Shown here: in pieces, positions 50,734 to 58,793 of the stretch
Layout: each line of letters starts with the position of its first letter
Position numbering within the stretch: position 1 is the stretch's first letter
Assembly: GCA_013001695.1 (NCBI GenBank)
Contig: JABDMC010000156.1
Span: 1 to 64,000, forward strand
From: Akkermansiaceae bacterium
Lineage (GTDB): Bacteria > Verrucomicrobiota > Verrucomicrobiia > Verrucomicrobiales > Akkermansiaceae
Reading direction: 5' to 3'
DNA length: 64,000 bases
Notes under the pieces: generated by a model
The model's database searches: none
Told to the model about the DNA's origin: nothing
The model's input: only the letters and a program-made list of their open reading frames with translations
Program-made: the position numbers and the translations under genes

Positions 50734-51918
50734 ATGCGTCTCGCGGATCGCTACATCGGGTGGCAAGTCCTCTTCGGCACCCTTTTCGGGGTGACCCTCC
50801 TGACGCTGGTCCTCGTCCTCGGGCAGCTCTTCAAGGAGATCCGCCCCCTCCTCGTCGAGCAGCGCGCGCCCCTCGGCCTCCTCGTCCGCTTCGTGATCTA
50901 TGTCCTGCCGTTCTCGCTGATGTTCACCCTGCCCTGGGGATTCCTGGCGGCCACGCTCCTGAGTTTCGGGCGGCTTTCGTCCCACAACGAGCTGATCGGC
51001 CTGCGGATGGCGGGTCTCAGCCTGCCGCGGGTCGCCGCCCCGGTGCTCGTCGTGGGGCTCGGGTTCTCCGGCGTGTGCTACTGGCTCAACGGCACCGTCT
51101 CGCCGCTGGCGAAGGCCGCCACCCGCAATCTCGTCTACGAGGCCATCAAGAACGATCCCCGCAGCCTCCTCGACCCGGGGGTGGTGCAGTTGCGTTTCCC
51201 GGGGCAGAAGGTCTTCATCGAGAAGCGCGAGAACGACAACCTCGCCGGCTTTCACCTCTACCAGTTGTCGAGCGACGACCGCGACGCCGTGCCGGTCGCC
51301 TACGTCCACGCCGGGACGGTCGACCTGCGGGTCGACACCGACCTGAAACAGCTCAAGTTGAAGCTCACCGACGCCTACATCGAGACGACCCGCGAGAACG
51401 GCGAGGTCGAGCTGGCCTTCGCGGGCGAGGCGGAACCATGGTTGTTCGATTTTTCCTCCGCGCAACGCCGCAAGAAGCTCAAGGCCAGCGACCTGACGAA
51501 TGCCGCCATTCCCGGCACCATCGCGGAACTCGCCGCCGCCCACGACGAGAAGACGGCCCTCCTCGCGGACCCCGAGCTCGGGCCGCGCAAGCGCACCGGC
51601 CTCGAGGGGGAACTCCGCCGCAATGTCGCCATCCGCAAGTCCATGCAGGTCGAGCTCCACAAGCGCCGGTCCCTCGCCCTCGCCTGCTTCGCCTTCGCCT
51701 GCATCGGCGTGCCGCTCGGCGTCACGGCCCGCCGCCGTGAGACGTCCAACGGCCTCCTGATCAGCCTCGCGGTGGCGGGCGGCTACTTTGGCAGCATGGT
51801 GTTCGTGGACCAGTTGTCGGGGCTTTCCTTGCCGCTCGTGGTGGGGCTCCTGTGGTTCCCCAACCTGGCCTGCCTGGCGCTCGGCGCCTGGCTGTTCCAC
51901 CGCGCCAGCCACCGTTAA
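50734..51918 (+). CDS. LptF/LptG (YjgP/YjgQ) family permease
   Basis: A 394-residue inner-membrane protein with the LptF/G layout: three N-terminal helices (WQVLFGTLFGVTLLTLVLVLG, FVIYVLPFSLMFTLPWGFL, a third near 100), a periplasmic beta-jellyroll of ~170 residues, and three C-terminal helices. The family element SSHNELIGLRMAGLS follows helix 2. LptF and LptG drive lipopolysaccharide to the outer membrane with LptB; here a single gene appears rather than the usual pair. It ends 11 bases before the SulP gene. Confidence 0.92.
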   Translation: MRLADRYIGWQVLFGTLFGVTLLTLVLVLGQLFKEIRPLLVEQRAPLGLLVRFVIYVLPFSLMFTLPWGFLAATLLSFGRLSSHNELIGLRMAGLSLPRVAAPVLVVGLGFSGVCYWLNGTVSPLAKAATRNLVYEAIKNDPRSLLDPGVVQLRFPGQKVFIEKRENDNLAGFHLYQLSSDDRDAVPVAYVHAGTVDLRVDTDLKQLKLKLTDAYIETTRENGEVELAFAGEAEPWLFDFSSAQRRKKLKASDLTNAAIPGTIAELAAAHDEKTALLADPELGPRKRTGLEGELRRNVAIRKSMQVELHKRRSLALACFAFACIGVPLGVTARRRETSNGLLISLAVAGGYFGSMVFVDQLSGLSLPLVVGLLWFPNLACLALGAWLFHRASHR

Positions 51919-51929
51919 CCACGACCGGG

Positions 51930-53789
51930 ATGCCGCACCCCCTATCGCGCTCGGTCCGGCTCTTCGCCCGCGAAGTCCGGGCCCTGCTTGTCGAGAACAC
52001 CCTCGACCCGCTCCCCATCCGCGGCCCGTTGAGGCGCTACAACGGCGAGAAGTTCCGCCATGACATCCGCGCCGCCTTCAACGTGGCCCTCCTCGCCCTC
52101 CCGCAGGGCATGGCCTACGCCGCCATCGCGGAACTCCCCATCATCTACGGCATCGCGTGCTCCGCGATCGCGGCCATCGTGGCGCCGTTCTTCTCCGGGT
52201 CGCGCCACACCATCCTCGGCCCCACCAACGCCACCTCCTTCATGATCTTCTCGTTCTTCGCGGCGGGAAGCATCGGCGCGCAGAAGATCGCCTACATGCC
52301 GATGCTGTGCCTCATGGTGGGCGTGTTCTGCATCCTGGGCGCCCTCCTCAAGGTCGCCGACCTCCTCCAGTACGTCTCGCGCTCGGTCCTGATCGGCTAC
52401 ATTTCGGGCGCGGCGGTGCTCATCATCGCCAACCAGTTGAAACACATCCTGGGGATCGCGCCCCAGGTCAGCGCCGAGGGCGGGCAGACCTTCATCGGGA
52501 TCGTGCAGGGCCTCGGGAAGCACCTTCCCGCCATGCAGTGGCAACCGCTGGCCCTCGCGGCGGCCACCCTCGGCGTCTACGTGTTCCTCCAGCGCCGCTT
52601 CAGGATCCTCCCCACCTTCGCCATCACCTTGGTGCTGTTCTCGGCGTTGGCGACCGGCCTCCGGGCGTGGCTCCCGGGCTTCGACGCCATCGACACCTTT
52701 GCGCCCTTCACGATCAGCGACCTCCGCCCCCGCCTGCCGGACTTCAGCGTCACCGCCTTCTTCGACCAGGTCTCGCTGCTGGCGGCGGTGGCCTTCGCGG
52801 TGGCCTTCCTGGCCTCCCTGGAAAACACCGTCATGGCGAAGTCCCTCGCGTCGCACACCGGCGACCGCCCGGACGTCAACCAGGACATGTTCGCGGTGGG
52901 CGTGTCCAACCTGGCGGCCGCCGTCTTCGCGGGAATGCCCGCCTCGGGGTCGCTGACGCGCTCGCAGCTGAACTACGACTCGGGGGCGCGGACCCGCTTC
53001 GCCTCCCTGTTCTGCGGAATCATCTGCGTGGGGGGCATCTTCCTGCTGGCGGTCGTCCCCCTCGTCTCCCACATCCCCAAGGCCTGCCTCGCGGCCCTCG
53101 TCGTGGGGATCGCGGTGTCGCTGATCTCCCTGCGCCTGGTGCGGATTTGCCTGCGTTCCACCGGGGACGATGCCGCGGTGCTGATCACGACCTTCGTGGC
53201 GGCCCTCGTGTCCCCGCTGCATGTCGCCATCTTCATCGGGGTGGCCTTGTCGATCACCCTCTTCCTGCGCAAGGCCTCGCGGCCCTTCCTCGTCGAGTAC
53301 GAGATCAACGACGAGGGGGACCTGCGCGAACTCGGCGAGAAGCGCAAGCGCCCCAACCCGGCGATCTCGATCGTGCACGTCGAGGGGGATCTCTTTTTCG
53401 GCGCTGCGGAGCTGTTCCGGACCCAGATCCAGCGCACCGTCATCGATGAGAACCTCCGCGTCATCATCCTGCGGCTCAAGAACGCCCGGCACCTCGATGC
53501 CACCAGCGTCATGGCCCTCGAGGACCTCATCCGCTTCGCGCGCTCGCACGAGCGCCACATCATCGTTTCCGGCGCGACCCGCGAGGTCTACCGGGTCCTG
53601 AAGTCCTCCGGGGTGCTCGACGTCCTGCAGGAGGGCGCCGACCGCAGCGCGGGCGAGTCGAACATCTTCCTCTACCGGGCCAGCAACCCGAACATCTCGA
53701 CGCGCGACGCCCTCAAGCGCGCCCAGCAGTTCCTCGGGACCACCAAGGCCGACATCAAGATCTTCTACGACCCCAGCAAGGAGAAGTGA
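51930..53789 (+). CDS. SulP family anion transporter with STAS domain
   Basis: A 619-residue SLC26/SulP protein. The membrane part (about 40-460) contains ALLALPQGMAYAAIAELP at the start of the transport core and about 12-14 helices. The C-terminal STAS domain (about 490-600) includes IVHVEGDLFFGAAELF and the helix around RHLDATSVMALEDLI. Substrates in the family are sulfate, bicarbonate or other anions. The nearby cysJIHK genes make sulfate attractive, but bicarbonate cannot be excluded. It follows the LptF/G-like gene by 11 bases. Confidence 0.92.
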   Translation: MPHPLSRSVRLFAREVRALLVENTLDPLPIRGPLRRYNGEKFRHDIRAAFNVALLALPQGMAYAAIAELPIIYGIACSAIAAIVAPFFSGSRHTILGPTNATSFMIFSFFAAGSIGAQKIAYMPMLCLMVGVFCILGALLKVADLLQYVSRSVLIGYISGAAVLIIANQLKHILGIAPQVSAEGGQTFIGIVQGLGKHLPAMQWQPLALAAATLGVYVFLQRRFRILPTFAITLVLFSALATGLRAWLPGFDAIDTFAPFTISDLRPRLPDFSVTAFFDQVSLLAAVAFAVAFLASLENTVMAKSLASHTGDRPDVNQDMFAVGVSNLAAAVFAGMPASGSLTRSQLNYDSGARTRFASLFCGIICVGGIFLLAVVPLVSHIPKACLAALVVGIAVSLISLRLVRICLRSTGDDAAVLITTFVAALVSPLHVAIFIGVALSITLFLRKASRPFLVEYEINDEGDLRELGEKRKRPNPAISIVHVEGDLFFGAAELFRTQIQRTVIDENLRVIILRLKNARHLDATSVMALEDLIRFARSHERHIIVSGATREVYRVLKSSGVLDVLQEGADRSAGESNIFLYRASNPNISTRDALKRAQQFLGTTKADIKIFYDPSKEK

Positions 53790-53802
53790 GGGGAAAGACG
53801 GC

Positions 53803-54034
53803 CTGCGCCGGAAGATGCATCTGCGACGCAAAAGACGGCGGCGCCGAAAGATGCGCCTGCGGCGCAAAAGACTGCTGAATCAGAAGGAGTCCCCCCTCCC
53901 CCGCAAGCCGTCTTTCGCGCAGCGTCTTCCGCGCAGCGTCTTCCGCGCAGCGTCTTTCGGCGCAGCCGTCTTTTGCGCAGCGTCTTCCGGCGCAGCCGTC
54001 TTTTGCCCAGCGTCTTCCGGCGCAGCCGTCTTCA
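53803..54034. repeat. Array of short GC-rich repeats in inverted halves beside the SLC13 gene
   Basis: The gap between the SulP and SLC13 genes is filled by 14-16-base units of the form GGCGCAGCCGTCTTTT / GCGCAGCGTCTTCC. From 53902 to 54034 there are about nine units in plus orientation. From 53803 to 53871 about four degenerate units lie in the opposite orientation. The halves could pair as a large cruciform or transcript hairpin. A third block of the same units lies at 55999-56089. Confidence 0.8.
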
Positions 54035-55861
54035 CCCCCAGAGCACCGGAATCATGAAGGAGGCCACGATCCAGAGGATGACGGCGAGGGGCGCCCCGAC
54101 CCGGAAGAAGTCCCCGAACTTGTAGCCGCCGGCCCCGTAAACGAAGGTGTTGGTCTGGTAACCGATGGGGGTCGCGAAACTGGCGGAGGCGCCGAACATC
54201 ACGGCCACCACGAGGGCGCGCGGGTCATCGAAACCCGCCTGCACCCCCAGGGCGATCGCCAGGGGCGTCAGCAGGGCGGCCACCGCGTTGTTGCTGATCA
54301 CCTCGGTGAGAAGGGCCGCCGAGATATAGATGCCGGCGACGAGCAGGTAGGGCCGGTCCCCCACGACCCCCACGACGTGATCCGCGAGCAAGGCGGCGAG
54401 ACCCGAGCGCTCGACGCCGAGACCGACGCCCAGCATCCCGAAAATCAGGAAGAGCACCTTCCACTCGATGGCGCTGTAGGCCTCCTTCGGGTCGAGGCAG
54501 CGGGTCAGCAGCACGAAGAGGGCGGCCCCCATGGCGAGCACCACCACCGGAATTCCCGGCAGCACCTTGAAGCCCACGAGGGCCCCGAGGACCATGAAGG
54601 CCCCGATCGCCCCGACCGCGAGCGGGGCCCGCCCCGGGCGCAGCAGGGTGGCCTTGGGCTCGCTCAGGTTGATGAAGTCCTTCCGCTCAAAGAGTTGGCG
54701 CATTTTTTCCGCGGGGCCCTGCACGAGGAGGGTGTCGCCGAAGGCGAGGGTGACGTCCTCGAAGCGCTCCCGGAGGCTGGTCCCCCGGCGGTGCACCGCG
54801 AGGATGATCACCCCGAAGCGCTGCCGGAACTTCAGATCCCGCAGGGTCCTGCCCGTCATGGTGGATCCCGGGCCGATGATCCCCTCCATCAGCACGGCGG
54901 ATTCGGTGCGCTCCCCCTCCAACCCGAGGTCATCCTCGCCCCGGAGGGGAAGATCGGTGTTTTCCGTGATTCCCACGAGCCCCTCGACCTTCCCCTTGAA
55001 GACGATCTCGTCGCCCTCCTCGAAGACGATTTCCGGGAGCGGGGCCGCGATCGGTTTCCCCTTCCGCACCACCTCCAGGACCCGGGCCCGCCGCAACTTG
55101 GCGAGCTTCGTTTCCGGAAACGGCTTTCCGATGACCGGCGACCCCCGCCGCACGAGGGCGTAGGTGATGAACTCGCGGCTCTCGGAACTATCGATGAGGG
55201 CCGCGAGGGTCACCCGGTCCGGCAACAGGCGCCGCCCGATGGTCAGCATGTAGACCAGCGCCACCCCCACGAAGATGATGCCGAGGGGAAAGATCTCGAA
55301 CATGCCGAAGGGCTCGTAGCCGTGCTCCACCGTGATCCCCGCCGCGATGAGGTTCGTGGACGTTCCCACGATCGTCATGGTCCCGCCCACGATGGCGGCG
55401 TAGGAGAGCGGGATCAGGAACCGCGAGGCCCGCCATTCCTTCTTGCGGCAAATCCCGAGGATGATCGGCATGAACACCACCACCACCGGCGTGTTGTTCA
55501 TGAAACACGACAGGAATGCCACCGAGACCATGAGAACCACCAGCATGCGGAGCGGACTCACCGCCGCGAAGCGCTCGAACTGCGCCCCGAGGGCGTCGAT
55601 CACCCCGGTGCGGTCGAGGGCCGCGCTCAGGACGAACATGCACGCCACCGTGATGGGCGCCGGATGGGCGAAGACGCGCAGGGCGTCGAACTTCATGAGG
55701 GCCGGGTCGGTCGGCGCCACCGGCAGGATCCCGGTGACGATGCAGGCGAAGAGCGCCCCCAGCGCCACGATCTCGACCGGCAGCCATTCCTTCACGAAGG
55801 CCGCGAAGACGACCAGCACGAGAACCCCCATGAAGACCTGTTGCTGCCAGACTTCCAACAT
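54032..55861 (-). CDS. SLC13 (DASS) family permease with two TrkA-C domains
   Basis: A 609-residue transporter with two blocks of transmembrane helices separated by about 200 soluble residues holding two RCK_C (TrkA-C) domains (around VRRGSPVIGKPFPETKL and MEGIIGPGSTMTGRTLRDL). Substrate motifs are the paired MTIVGTSTNLIAAG and ATPIGYQTNTFVYG loops, where SNT-like triplets bind sodium and anion. This layout is common for bacterial sulfate or dicarboxylate permeases. Sulfate is plausible given the sulfur genes in the window, but not shown. Repeat arrays flank the gene on both sides. Confidence 0.9.
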   Translation of the reverse strand: MLEVWQQQVFMGVLVLVVFAAFVKEWLPVEIVALGALFACIVTGILPVAPTDPALMKFDALRVFAHPAPITVACMFVLSAALDRTGVIDALGAQFERFAAVSPLRMLVVLMVSVAFLSCFMNNTPVVVVFMPIILGICRKKEWRASRFLIPLSYAAIVGGTMTIVGTSTNLIAAGITVEHGYEPFGMFEIFPLGIIFVGVALVYMLTIGRRLLPDRVTLAALIDSSESREFITYALVRRGSPVIGKPFPETKLAKLRRARVLEVVRKGKPIAAPLPEIVFEEGDEIVFKGKVEGLVGITENTDLPLRGEDDLGLEGERTESAVLMEGIIGPGSTMTGRTLRDLKFRQRFGVIILAVHRRGTSLRERFEDVTLAFGDTLLVQGPAEKMRQLFERKDFINLSEPKATLLRPGRAPLAVGAIGAFMVLGALVGFKVLPGIPVVVLAMGAALFVLLTRCLDPKEAYSAIEWKVLFLIFGMLGVGLGVERSGLAALLADHVVGVVGDRPYLLVAGIYISAALLTEVISNNAVAALLTPLAIALGVQAGFDDPRALVVAVMFGASASFATPIGYQTNTFVYGAGGYKFGDFFRVGAPLAVILWIVASFMIPVLWG

Positions 55862-55998
55862 GCTGAATCAATTTTACCGCAGGAGCCGTCCCCTGCCAGC
55901 GCCCGCGCCCGGACAGGAAGCACCCTCCGTCACCGCAGATATATCCCGCCCGGGGAGATGCCCCACGAAAAAAAATCCGCCATTCACACCACCTCTCC

Positions 55999-56089
55999 CG
56001 GCGCAGTCTTTCGCAGCGCATCTTCCGGCGCAGCCGTCTTTCGGCGCAGCCGCCTTTCGCAGCGCGTCTTCCGGCGAAGCCGTCCGGCC
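55999..56089 (+). repeat. Second array of the same GC-rich repeat units
   Basis: About six units of GGCGCAGCCGTCTTTC / GCAGCGCATCTTCC type in plus orientation fill the gap before the infA stop codon. They match those at 53902-54034, so the SLC13 gene lies between direct copies of one array. The spacing alternates 14-16 bases, too short and too degenerate for CRISPR. Confidence 0.75.
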
Positions 56090-56397
56090 TACCCCATCCG
56101 GTAGACGATCCGCGCCTTGTCGGTGTCGTAGGGCGACATCTCCATCTTGACCTTGTCGCCGACGACCAGGCGGATGAAGCGCTTCCGCATCTTTCCGGAG
56201 ATGTGCGCCAGGACCTCGTGGCCGCTGGGCAGCTTCACCTTGAACATGGTGCCGGCCAGGACCGCCGAAATGGTGCCTTCCACCTCCACGGCCTTGTCCT
56301 CGCCTTCGACCGTGTTCCGCTTCTTCTTGCCAAGCTCATGGCGGCGGCGGCGTCCGCCTCGTCTGCCACGTCCACGTTTTCTAGGGGGTCCTGCGAT
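56089..56397 (-). CDS. infA: Translation initiation factor IF-1 with basic N-terminal extension and probable AUC start
   Basis: The last ~70 residues are a normal IF-1 OB fold: KAVEVEGTISAVLAGTMF, GHEVLAHISGKMRKRFIRL and SPYDTDKARIVYR. Upstream the frame encodes a basic segment (AGPPRKRGRGRRGGRRRRH) whose first codons use AGA, AAA, CGT and GGA, as expected near a gene start. No ATG, GTG or TTG lies in frame there. An ATC codon at 56397 sits six bases after AAGAAGG (56404-56410), so initiation at AUC is proposed, giving 102 residues. In-frame ATGs at 56454 and 56451 are alternatives, with poorer Shine-Dalgarno context. Confidence 0.8.
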   Translation of the reverse strand: MAGPPRKRGRGRRGGRRRRHELGKKKRNTVEGEDKAVEVEGTISAVLAGTMFKVKLPSGHEVLAHISGKMRKRFIRLVVGDKVKMEMSPYDTDKARIVYRMG

Positions 56398-56403
56398 GGT
56401 AAG

Positions 56404-56410
56404 CCTTCTT
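56404..56410 (-). promoter_or_regulatory. Shine-Dalgarno pointing to an AUC start of infA
   Basis: AAGAAGG on the minus strand is separated by six bases from the ATC codon at 56397. No standard start codon lies at a suitable distance in the IF-1 frame. Confidence 0.55.
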
Positions 56411-56433
56411 TCTGCTGTTTGGGAGACGCTGTC

Positions 56434-56449
56434 GCGCCCCGTGGGGCGC
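56434..56449 (-). repeat. Hairpin in the infA leader
   Basis: GCGCCCC and GGGGCGC form a perfect 7-bp stem around a two-base centre (effectively a tetraloop). It lies 24 bases upstream of the infA Shine-Dalgarno and between it and the in-frame ATGs at 56451-56454. It could affect infA translation. It is not followed by a T-run. Confidence 0.5.
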
Positions 56450-56544
56450 ATCATCCCGGATTTTCCTTCGCCCGCAACCGAAATCTCACTCCCCGGGGCC
56501 ATTCCGGACCGCCCCCCCCGGCCGTCCACCCCCGGAGATTTGCA

Positions 56545-56573
56545 TTGACACTCCGGGACCGCGCTCCTAATTT
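56545..56573 (+). promoter_or_regulatory. Candidate sigma-70-type promoter for rplM-rpsI
   Basis: A perfect -35 TTGACA (56545-56550) is followed by 17 bases and a TAATTT (56568-56573) that matches the -10 consensus at three positions. It lies 58 bases before the rplM start in a region divergent from infA. Confidence 0.45.
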
Positions 56574-56630
56574 TCGCGCCCTTTCGCGCCGGATCCACCG
56601 GCCGGGACTCCCCCTGATCCGAATCCGAGG

Positions 56631-57062
56631 ATGAGCACATTTTCCGCCAAACCAGCCGATGTGGACCGCAAGTGGCACATCATCGACGCCGAGGGCAAGG
56701 TCCTCGGCCGCATCGCCGTCGAAGCGGCGCGCCTCCTGCGCGGCAAGCACAAGCCGATCTACACGTCCCATATCGACACCGGCGACTTCGTGGTGGTGGT
56801 GAATGCCGACAAGGTTGTTCTCACCGGGACGAAAGAAACCGAGAAGATTTACACCAGCCACTCCGGCTACGTCGGCGGCCAGAAGGTCGAGACGCCGAAG
56901 CGGATCCGGAAGCGCAAGCCGGAGCTTCTCGTCGAGCGGGCGGTGCGCGGCATGATTCCCCACAACCGCCTCGGCCGCGCCCAGTTCAAGAAGCTCAGCG
57001 TCTACGCCGGGCCGGATCATCCCCACGAGGCCCAGCAGCCGCAGCCCTTCACCATTTCCTGA
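56631..57062 (+). CDS. rplM: Large ribosomal subunit protein uL13
   Basis: A 143-residue uL13: [36 protein letters not shown], the [21 protein letters not shown] block and [18 protein letters not shown] near the end. It forms the conserved rplM-rpsI pair with the gene 20 bases downstream. Confidence 0.98.
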   Translation: MSTFSAKPADVDRKWHIIDAEGKVLGRIAVEAARLLRGKHKPIYTSHIDTGDFVVVVNADKVVLTGTKETEKIYTSHSGYVGGQKVETPKRIRKRKPELLVERAVRGMIPHNRLGRAQFKKLSVYAGPDHPHEAQQPQPFTIS

Positions 57063-57082
57063 GTTCCCTTCGCACCATTTCC

Positions 57083-57481
57083 ATGTCCGCCACCGCCACC
57101 ACCTACACCGCCACGGGACGCCGCAAGAAGTCCGTGGCCCGCATCTGGCTCACCGAAGGCACCGGGAAGATCACGATCAACGGGTCGCCCTTCGAGGAAT
57201 ACTTTCCGACGCTGCCGCTCGAGAACCAGGTTCTCGCCCCGTTCCAGACGTCCAACATGGTCAACAAGTTCGACGTGAAGGTCGTCGCCAGCGGCGGCGG
57301 ACTCGGCGGGCAGGCCGACGCCGTGAAGCTCGCCGTGGCGCGGGCCCTCACGCAATTCGACTCCGAGCTGCGCGGCCCGCTGAAGGCCGCCGGGCTTCTC
57401 CGCCGCGACCCGCGCGCCAAGGAGCGCAAGAAGGCCGGCCAGCCGGGCGCCCGCAAGCGCTTCCAGTTCTCGAAGCGCTGA
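57083..57481 (+). CDS. rpsI: Small ribosomal subunit protein uS9
   Basis: A 132-residue uS9: ATGRRKKSVARIWL, FPTLPLENQVLAPF, VVASGGGLGGQADAVKLAVARAL and the conserved C-terminus KKAGQPGARKRFQFSKR, which reaches the ribosomal P site. The ATG at 57083 gives the MSATATTYTATGRRK start. It follows rplM by 20 bases; the pair order is universal in bacteria. Confidence 0.97.
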   Translation: MSATATTYTATGRRKKSVARIWLTEGTGKITINGSPFEEYFPTLPLENQVLAPFQTSNMVNKFDVKVVASGGGLGGQADAVKLAVARALTQFDSELRGPLKAAGLLRRDPRAKERKKAGQPGARKRFQFSKR

Positions 57482-57483
57482 TT

Positions 57484-57588
57484 GGGTTATTCGTTACTGG
57501 GTGATTGGTTATTGGCGGCGAGGAAGACGCGGTCTTCGCAGAACGCGCCGTTCCCCAAATACCTCAATAACTGAATAACCAAACAACC
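57484..57588. repeat. Palindromic AT-rich intergenic element between rpsI and xth
   Basis: The 110-bp gap has imperfect outer arms (GGGTTATTCGTTACTGG at 57484-57500, with a roughly matching CAATAACTGAATAACC at 57565-57580). The centre holds a perfect GAAGAC/GTCTTC hairpin (57523-57537). Low-GC TTATT/AATAA runs stand out from the flanking genes. It may be a REP-like element or a terminator after rpsI. Confidence 0.6.
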
Positions 57589-57591
57589 GCA

Positions 57592-58353
57592 GTGAAACTG
57601 CTGAGTTGGAACGTGAACGGCATCCGGGCGGTCCTGAAGAAGGACTTCACCCGGGACATCCTCGCGGAGGACCCCGACATCCTCTGCCTGCAGGAAACCA
57701 AGGCCCGCCCGGAGCAGGTGGAGGTGCCCCTCGATCTCGGGGCCTACCGGACCTACTGGAATTCCGCCGAGAAGCCCGGCTACTCCGGCACCGCGATCTT
57801 CACGAAGACCGAGCCGCTGGAGGTCACCTGCGGCATGGGCATCGACGCACACGACACCGAAGGGCGCGTCATCCGGGCCGAGTTTCCCGACTTCCAGATC
57901 GTGAACGTCTACACGCCGAACGCCCAGGACGGCCTGCGGCGCCTCGACTACCGGATGGCGTGGGATGACGCCTTCCGCGCCTACCTCCTGCACCTGCAGA
58001 AGTCCGGCAAACCGGTCATCTGGTGCGGGGACCTGAACGTCGCCCACGAGGAGATCGACCTCGCCCGGCCGAAGCAGAACCGCGGCTCGGCCGGATTCTC
58101 GGACGAGGAGCGCGCCAAGTTCTCGGCCCTCCTCGAGGCCGGGTTCACCGACACCTTCCGCCATTACTCCCCGGACGAGGCCGAGGCCTACAGCTGGTGG
58201 TCGTTCCGCGGCGGCGCCCGCCAGCGCAACGTCGGCTGGCGCATCGACTATTTCGGGGCCGACGAGACGGCCCTCCCGGCGGTGGCCTCCGCCACGATCC
58301 ACCCCGCGATCCTCGGCTCCGACCACTGCCCGGTCGGCATCACGCTGAAGTGA
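57592..58353 (+). CDS. xth: Exodeoxyribonuclease III
   Basis: A 253-residue AP endonuclease/3'-exonuclease of the Xth family. Motifs are LLSWNVNGIRA, the metal ligand glutamate in LCLQETKA, GYSGTAIFTK, NVYTPNA, CGDLNVAHEEIDLARPK, WRIDYF and the terminal GSDHCPVGI with the catalytic histidine. The start is GTG at 57592, where KLLSWNVNG begins. It is convergent with the DUF2007-like gene. Confidence 0.96.
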   Translation: MKLLSWNVNGIRAVLKKDFTRDILAEDPDILCLQETKARPEQVEVPLDLGAYRTYWNSAEKPGYSGTAIFTKTEPLEVTCGMGIDAHDTEGRVIRAEFPDFQIVNVYTPNAQDGLRRLDYRMAWDDAFRAYLLHLQKSGKPVIWCGDLNVAHEEIDLARPKQNRGSAGFSDEERAKFSALLEAGFTDTFRHYSPDEAEAYSWWSFRGGARQRNVGWRIDYFGADETALPAVASATIHPAILGSDHCPVGITLK

Positions 58354-58416
58354 CGGCGCCGCGGTTTGCCCGTGTCCGGCGACGCCTGGCGCGAGGACGG
58401 GGCCGTCCGGCCCGCG

Positions 58417-58770
58417 TCACGCACCGCCAGATTCCCGCTCGCCGTCGGCGGCGGTCCCGAGGGCCTTCCCGCAGGAAAAGCACACCTCGAAATTCCCGGG
58501 GTTGCTCTCGCCGCACTCCGCGCAGGTCACCTCGGTGTCGGACCCGCGGGCATTCTCGTGGATCGCGCGCCGCATCACCTTCCACGCCCGCTCGTAGTCC
58601 TCATCGTGCAGCACGCAGATGTTGGGATAGAATTCGGTGATCGGGATCTCGGTGAGGCCGGACATGGCGAGATACTCGTTGCGCATGATCACCGGAATGC
58701 CTTCCGCCTCGAGCAGCCCCCGGTAGTAGGAAACCAGGGTGTGGTCGCGGTGCCGGAAAAGCTCCTTCAT
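58417..58770 (-). CDS. DUF2007-like protein with C-terminal zinc ribbon
   Basis: A 117-residue protein. The first ~70 residues (VSYYRGLLEAEGIPVIMRNEYL, PNICVLHDEDYERAWKVM) match the DUF2007 / putative signal-transducing fold, related to PII-like beta-alpha-beta domains. A C-terminal ribbon with CAECGESNP and CFSCG can bind zinc. It lies 23 bases after pepP on the same strand. Function unknown. Confidence 0.82.
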   Translation of the reverse strand: MKELFRHRDHTLVSYYRGLLEAEGIPVIMRNEYLAMSGLTEIPITEFYPNICVLHDEDYERAWKVMRRAIHENARGSDTEVTCAECGESNPGNFEVCFSCGKALGTAADGERESGGA

Positions 58771-58793
58771 GCCCCTGCGTCCCGCCCGCCGCC

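Noticed and set aside
53902-54034. Possible CRISPR array
   Set aside because: Units are 14-16 bases, contiguous and degenerate, with no spacers of constant length and no cas genes nearby.
53815-54057. A small plus-strand frame (80 codons) between the SulP and SLC13 genes
   Set aside because: It consists of translated short repeats (RRKR runs, then SGAAVF runs) and has no ribosome-binding site; the region is better explained as a repeat array.
56089-56640. IF-1 starting at the farthest ATG (56640)
   Set aside because: It would add more than 80 residues of low-quality sequence across the promoter region of rplM and includes the leader hairpin; a start at or near 56397 is more credible.
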